From an uncultured Bacteroidales bacterium (GTDB lineage Bacteria; Bacteroidota; Bacteroidia; Bacteroidales; UBA932): DNA of 64,000 bases. The DNA lies in NCBI GenBank assembly GCA_946410455.1, contig CAMKAJ010000004.1, positions 1 through 64,000 of the forward strand. The letters run 5' to 3'. Positions 60,223-64,000 of this stretch are shown piece after piece. A model generated the notes under the pieces. That model searched no databases and was not told the DNA's origin. It saw nothing but the letters and a program-made list of their open reading frames with translations. The position numbers and the translations under genes are program-made. The first letter of the stretch is position 1. Every line of letters starts with the position of its first letter.

Positions 60223-61466
60223 GATCGTCTGATTGCGGGTATGTTTTCAAGGTCTGACATAGGGTCGCCGGCATCTACCAGCAAGACGGGCTTCTTCTCG
60301 GGGTCGAAGCGGAAAGCCCTCTGGTTGTCGGTAGAGCTGTAGCCTATGCGCACTACGGGAGAATCCTCAGACAAGCTGATACCCTTGGTGCTTGCGGCCT
60401 CGCTCTTGTCGTACTTGAAGTTGCGGGTAATCATAATGTAGTTGCCCATGTCTCTGCGGGACCCTACGATGTCTATGAATTTGAGGCCGGTGACAATGGA
60501 GGTAATGTGTATCTGGTCGCCCACCTCGGGGTCTTCGTCCCAGATAAGGCCGCGCTTGAAGTTGTTGGCGCCTCCGGTGTAGCTGTCGATGCGGCGGTTT
60601 ATCTCGGACATATCGTCCATGGTCAGGCCCTTCTCGTTCTTGCCTCCGGTGATGTTCACAAGCACGTTCTTGGCTGTCTTGAGGTCGAAGTCGTTGAGCA
60701 GGGGAGATTCGAAGGCCTGGCGCACTGCGTCCTCTACGCGGTTGGGACCGCTTCCCTCGCCGTATCCCATGAGCGCCATTCCGCTGTCTCTCATCATGGT
60801 GCTTACGTCCTCGAAGTCAACATTTATGAATCCGGGCTTCTGGATAATCTCAATGATGCCCTTTACGGCGGTGGTGAGCACCTCGTCAGCCTTGGGGAAG
60901 GCATCGTGGGTGAGGTGGTCGCCAAAGTGGTCGTAGAGCTTCTCGTTGTTGATAATGAGCAGCGAATCCACATTCTTCTCCAGCTCCTGGATGCCGTCTA
61001 TGGCGCGGGACATGGCCCTGTCGCCCTCGTTCTTGAAGGGGAGAGTAACCACAGCTACCGTGAGTATGCCTTTCTCCTTGGCCATCTTGGCAATGATGGG
61101 AGTGGCCCCGGTGCCGGTGCCGCCGCCCATACCTGCCGTGATGAACAGCATCTTGGTGTCGCTGTCCAGAATGCACTTTTCTATCTCGGCCTGGCTGTCG
61201 ATGGCGGCGTTACGGCCCTTGATAGGGTTGGTGCCGGCGCCAAGCCCTGCGCCCATCTGAATCTTGGTGGGCACGGGACTGCACTCCAGTGCCTGCGAGT
61301 CTGTGTTGCAGACCACGAAACTGCAACCTTCGATACCGGTGCGGTACATGTAAGACACGGCGTTACAACCGCCTCCGCCGACTCCTATCACCTTGATGAT
61401 AGCGTCTGACCTCTGCCAGTCGTTCGGAGTCGTGGTTTCCAGATCTATGTTAAAATCTTCGAACAT
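60219..61466 (-). CDS. ftsZ: Cell division GTPase FtsZ
   Basis: A 415-residue tubulin homologue. IKVIGVGGGGCNAV (about 24-37) is the first nucleotide loop, ITAGMGGGTGTGATP (about 108-122) the tubulin signature, and NVDFEDVSTMM the T7-type loop. The C-terminal linker is rather short, ending in DLENIPAIRRS, the conserved tail that binds FtsA. It polymerises into the Z ring at midcell. Gene order murC-ftsQ-ftsA-ftsZ is conserved in Bacteroidota. One base separates it from the ftsA stop. Confidence 0.97.
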   Translation of the reverse strand: MFEDFNIDLETTTPNDWQRSDAIIKVIGVGGGGCNAVSYMYRTGIEGCSFVVCNTDSQALECSPVPTKIQMGAGLGAGTNPIKGRNAAIDSQAEIEKCILDSDTKMLFITAGMGGGTGTGATPIIAKMAKEKGILTVAVVTLPFKNEGDRAMSRAIDGIQELEKNVDSLLIINNEKLYDHFGDHLTHDAFPKADEVLTTAVKGIIEIIQKPGFINVDFEDVSTMMRDSGMALMGYGEGSGPNRVEDAVRQAFESPLLNDFDLKTAKNVLVNITGGKNEKGLTMDDMSEINRRIDSYTGGANNFKRGLIWDEDPEVGDQIHITSIVTGLKFIDIVGSRRDMGNYIMITRNFKYDKSEAASTKGISLSEDSPVVRIGYSSTDNQRAFRFDPEKKPVLLVDAGDPMSDLENIPAIRRS

Positions 61467-61467
61467 A

Positions 61468-62991
61468 TTATTTTCCTCCGTTATCTTCTCCCATATCGTC
61501 GTACAGGCCTGCGATGGTGTTCTCGAAGCCCTTTTCGAATACCTTCTCTACTTTCTTCCAGAAAACATGTATTCCGGTATTCTTATCTTTATTCTGGTTG
61601 GCCGGCTTGCTGACGCTGCGGCTGCGTCCGCCCTTGGGCTCCTTGACTATCTTTGTCTCTATCTCGTCTTTGTGGAACAGCAGGCCCTGGCCAGTAGTAT
61701 CTACCTCAATGGGGCGTTCTTCGGGCTTGACTGCTTCCTTTATTTCTTCTTTAGCCTTAGGTTCTACCTTGACCTCCTGCCGGCTTTGCAGTGCGAATCC
61801 ATGCTCGTCGATGCAGTTGAGGTAAGGGTCCATGGCTGCTTCGAGTACCAGGCCTACGGATGTGGCTGCTTCTGCCTCACCCAGCCCTGGATAACCGTCG
61901 GAAGTGAACTTGCGCGCCAGAGGGAAGCCCAGGCGTACGTTGTAGCCGGACATGTCCTTTACCAGGGTTACGAGGTTTGTGAGGTTGGCGCCACCGCCGG
62001 TAAGCACAACGCCGCAGCGCAGCCGGTCTGCATAGCCGCTTTCCTGAATAAGGAACAAAATGGCATTGATGATTTCCTTGGTGCGGGCAGTGATGATCTC
62101 CGACAAGTACTTGACAGGCAGGTTCTCGTAGGTACCGTTCTCCTCATCGTTGATTTGCAGTATCTTATCTCCAAGCGTCTGGAGTTTCTCGGGCAGGCAG
62201 GCGCCGAAGGCCAGCTTGATATTCTCTGCCAGGGCATCGTCGAATGCGCACTCAAGCCGTATATCTTTGGTGATGCTTTTGCCTCCGAAGGGAATGTAGC
62301 CGTAGTAACGCATGATGCCTCCCTGATAGATAGACAGCGAGGTAACGTCTGCGCCAATCTCAACCAGGGCAACGCCGTTGGATTTCTCGTCGCTCTTGAG
62401 CACGGCCTCGGCTACGGCAGTAGGAGTGAAGATGGCCTGGGCAAGGGCCACTCCGGCATCGCCGAGCATGATGTCGATATTGTTGGCTGCTTTTTTCTTG
62501 CCAACGAAAATCTTGAAATTACCGGAAAGCGTGCTGCTGTTGGTGCCTATCACGTCTTCGTCCTTTCCCATAACGTCGTCGGTAGAGAAAGACTGGGCCA
62601 CCGCGCCGTAAATGAGCTCGTTGTCACTGTCGGACAGGGGATAGCTGTCCAGCGCGATGCTCCTCAGGGCGCTGATTTCTTCTCCTTCGATGAGTGATGA
62701 AGGATTGCTGCGGTTGAGCCCGGCAGACGCAGTTTCCTGGTGAACGTTGTAGCGGGGGAGTCCCACTACTACCTGCATAATCTTAATCTGCAGCTCATCC
62801 TCTGCATCGGCAATTGCCTCGCGCAAAGGGCCGGCCGCCCTTCTGGGATTGAATACGCAATTGTAGCGCATTCCGTCCGAAGGCCTCTCCTTGTAGTAAA
62901 GGATCTGGATGTTCTCACCAGTGACTTTGGCGACGCACAGCGCCAGTTTGGAAGTGCCCAGATCCACTGTCGCTATATATCTTTCCTGCAT
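61468..62991 (-). CDS. ftsA: Cell division protein FtsA
   Basis: A 507-residue actin-fold ATPase. ATVDLGTSKLALCVAKV (about 7-23) is phosphate loop 1. LPRYNVHQE and the 1C-domain region follow, then NGVALVEIGADVTSLSIYQGG (phosphate 2) and GVVLTGGGANLTNLVTLVKD (adenosine motif). After about 400 there is a charged extension (KVEPKAKEEIKEAVKPEERP), then a C-terminal amphipathic-type helix (FWKKVEKVFEKGFENTIAGLYDD) that probably binds the membrane. It tethers FtsZ. It overlaps ftsQ by 19 bp. Confidence 0.94.
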   Translation of the reverse strand: MQERYIATVDLGTSKLALCVAKVTGENIQILYYKERPSDGMRYNCVFNPRRAAGPLREAIADAEDELQIKIMQVVVGLPRYNVHQETASAGLNRSNPSSLIEGEEISALRSIALDSYPLSDSDNELIYGAVAQSFSTDDVMGKDEDVIGTNSSTLSGNFKIFVGKKKAANNIDIMLGDAGVALAQAIFTPTAVAEAVLKSDEKSNGVALVEIGADVTSLSIYQGGIMRYYGYIPFGGKSITKDIRLECAFDDALAENIKLAFGACLPEKLQTLGDKILQINDEENGTYENLPVKYLSEIITARTKEIINAILFLIQESGYADRLRCGVVLTGGGANLTNLVTLVKDMSGYNVRLGFPLARKFTSDGYPGLGEAEAATSVGLVLEAAMDPYLNCIDEHGFALQSRQEVKVEPKAKEEIKEAVKPEERPIEVDTTGQGLLFHKDEIETKIVKEPKGGRSRSVSKPANQNKDKNTGIHVFWKKVEKVFEKGFENTIAGLYDDMGEDNGGK

Positions 62992-63728
62992 ATTATTTGT
63001 TTGTTATATTTCAGGTTCACGCTTTTGTAGTAGCCCTGGTCTTTTGAGGGCTGAATATGAGTAAAGTACTTTCCCATGCGCTCCAGCTTGCCGGCCAGCT
63101 CGTCGGGGAAGCCGATTATAAAACGCTCGCTCCCGTCTTTAAGGCGAAGCTCAAGGTCGCCGGCACTGTTCATGCTCAGCTTGTCCAGCCTGTCTTTCCA
63201 CATCTTGCTGCCATCGAGCATCTCTACGAGACTTAGCACTCCTTCTACCCATTTGTCCCAATTGGGGTTCCCTGCAGAAGGAATGCTTCCCTCTATCATC
63301 GGTACTTCAGCAACATAATCTGTGTGCTGAGGGAAGATGAAGCCGGTGCGGTCTATGTAATAAACCTGCCCGTTGCGCATGAATCGCAGCACAGGTTTGC
63401 GCTGCACTACGCTCACGTGGAGCACTCCGTCGGGAGTGGTCCATGCTTCGCTCTTTTCCACCACGCTCTTCTGCTCCAGCAGCTGCTCCATGCGATAAAG
63501 GTCAAGACTGTCGAGGCGTACTCCGACGTAAGTCCCGTAGCGCTTGATTATCAGCTCTGTAACATCTTCCGGAGTAACAAATTTGTGCTCGTCCTTGATC
63601 TGTACGTCCAGACGGTCGCAAAGCACCTTTGCGCGCTCCCCGCCCGCCCACAGGCCAAGTGCCGCCAGCGCTGTTATAAACAGCACCAGCGAAGTCCAGA
63701 AGACGGTTATGAGGAGTTTGCGTTTCAT
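62973..63728 (-). CDS. ftsQ: Cell division protein FtsQ/DivIB-like
   Basis: A 251-residue bitopic membrane protein: a short cytoplasmic end (MKRK), one transmembrane helix (LLITVFWTSLVLFITALAALGLW), and a POTRA-like region (VTPEDVTELIIKRYGTYVGVRLDSLDLYRMEQLLEQKSVVEKSEAWTTPDGVLHVSVVQRKPVLRF). It would link the divisome's cytoplasmic and periplasmic parts. Assignment uses this architecture and the position between murC and ftsA. The ATG overlaps the murC stop by one base. Confidence 0.88.
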   Translation of the reverse strand: MKRKLLITVFWTSLVLFITALAALGLWAGGERAKVLCDRLDVQIKDEHKFVTPEDVTELIIKRYGTYVGVRLDSLDLYRMEQLLEQKSVVEKSEAWTTPDGVLHVSVVQRKPVLRFMRNGQVYYIDRTGFIFPQHTDYVAEVPMIEGSIPSAGNPNWDKWVEGVLSLVEMLDGSKMWKDRLDKLSMNSAGDLELRLKDGSERFIIGFPDELAGKLERMGKYFTHIQPSKDQGYYKSVNLKYNKQIICRKDI

Positions 63729-64000
63729 TAGCGTGTGTTGAGCATTTGTGTTATGGGTTCAATGAAGCGGTCAATATTTCCGGCGCCGAAGCTCGCCAGT
63801 ACGTCCACATCTTCCCTGGAAAGCAGGTCCATGAGCTCTTCTTTGCGTATGAGCACCTTGGAGGGCGCAGTGATATCTTTATATATGATTTCTGATGTAA
63901 CTCCGGGGATGGGCTCTTCTCGGGCGGGATAAATGTCCAGCAGTATCACGCGGTCCAGCGCGCTCAGGGCCTCGGCAAATTCTTTTGCAAAGTCGCGGGT
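63728..64000 (-). CDS. murC: UDP-N-acetylmuramate-L-alanine ligase, C-terminal part
   Basis: The frame is open to the right edge of the window, so only the last ~90 residues are present: TRDFAKEFAEALSALDRVILLDIYPAREEPIPGVTSEIIYKDI, then LASFGAGNIDRFIEPITQML. This is the third (Rossmann-like) domain of Mur ligases, and the ARE-PxxGVTS segment is typical of MurC. The enzyme adds L-alanine to UDP-MurNAc in peptidoglycan synthesis. It is upstream of ftsQ in the same operon. Confidence 0.93.
   Translation of the reverse strand, partial: TRDFAKEFAEALSALDRVILLDIYPAREEPIPGVTSEIIYKDITAPSKVLIRKEELMDLLSREDVDVLASFGAGNIDRFIEPITQMLNTR

Overview
The window comes from a member of the order Bacteroidales (Bacteroidota), GC-rich for the group by eye. 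The evidence is a SusC/SusD pair, a hybrid two-component regulator, many Sec-type lipoproteins, TAnnTTTG promoter boxes with no obvious Shine-Dalgarno sites, a DUF4296 lipoprotein, and the division cluster murC-ftsQ-ftsA-ftsZ. I do not assign a genus.

Layout. (1) 1-2640 is a decaying accessory patch. It holds the 3' end of a GLUG-type surface protein, a frameshifted tiny ORF, a truncated fimbrillin-like (Mfa-like) lipoprotein, and an antitoxin/toxin pair whose toxin is broken twice: by a one-base deletion and by a 783-bp non-coding element with 23/24-bp terminal inverted repeats. (2) 2692-14583 carries an AAA/STAND-type ATPase and a glycan-degradation group without SusC/D: GH78, an SGNH esterase fused to an EEP domain, an unassigned helical-barrel-like enzyme, GH92 and GH27. 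(3) 14633-22000 is core: ftsY, pheT, a DUF4296 lipoprotein, deoC, two envelope proteins and tRNA-Leu(CAG). (4) 22033-27832 encodes two large fimbrillin-N-terminal beta-helix lipoproteins, each preceded by tiny ORFs, followed by a convergent ATPase. (5) 29361-54359 is a polysaccharide utilization locus: EEP-GH27 fusion, hybrid two-component system, GH63-like enzyme, SusC, SusD, two EEP-PKD-propeller proteins, a propeller lipoprotein, a GH39-like enzyme, GH2, and a phosphodiesterase-LamG protein. (6) 54504-58700 holds a PPC-domain protein, a Dcu transporter and a transglutaminase gene with an in-frame amber stop, bracketed by an inverted pair of 129-bp palindromic repeats. (7) 58705-64000 is gltX and the division cluster.

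Two themes stand out. First, a family of 44-49-residue peptides (five copies, one frameshifted) lies 10-16 bp upstream of every Mfa-like lipoprotein gene in the window. The peptides share a Y-x-[STA]-P motif, a hydrophobic-[AV]-[AS]/S centre and an acidic Asp/Tyr/Trp tail. They track the Mfa-like domain and not the rest of the lipoprotein. Second, an endonuclease/exonuclease/phosphatase (EEP) domain with apparently complete catalytic motifs is fused to four different extracytoplasmic partners, next to a separate phosphodiesterase. This suggests the locus removes a phosphate or phosphodiester group from a decorated glycan; the substrate is inference.
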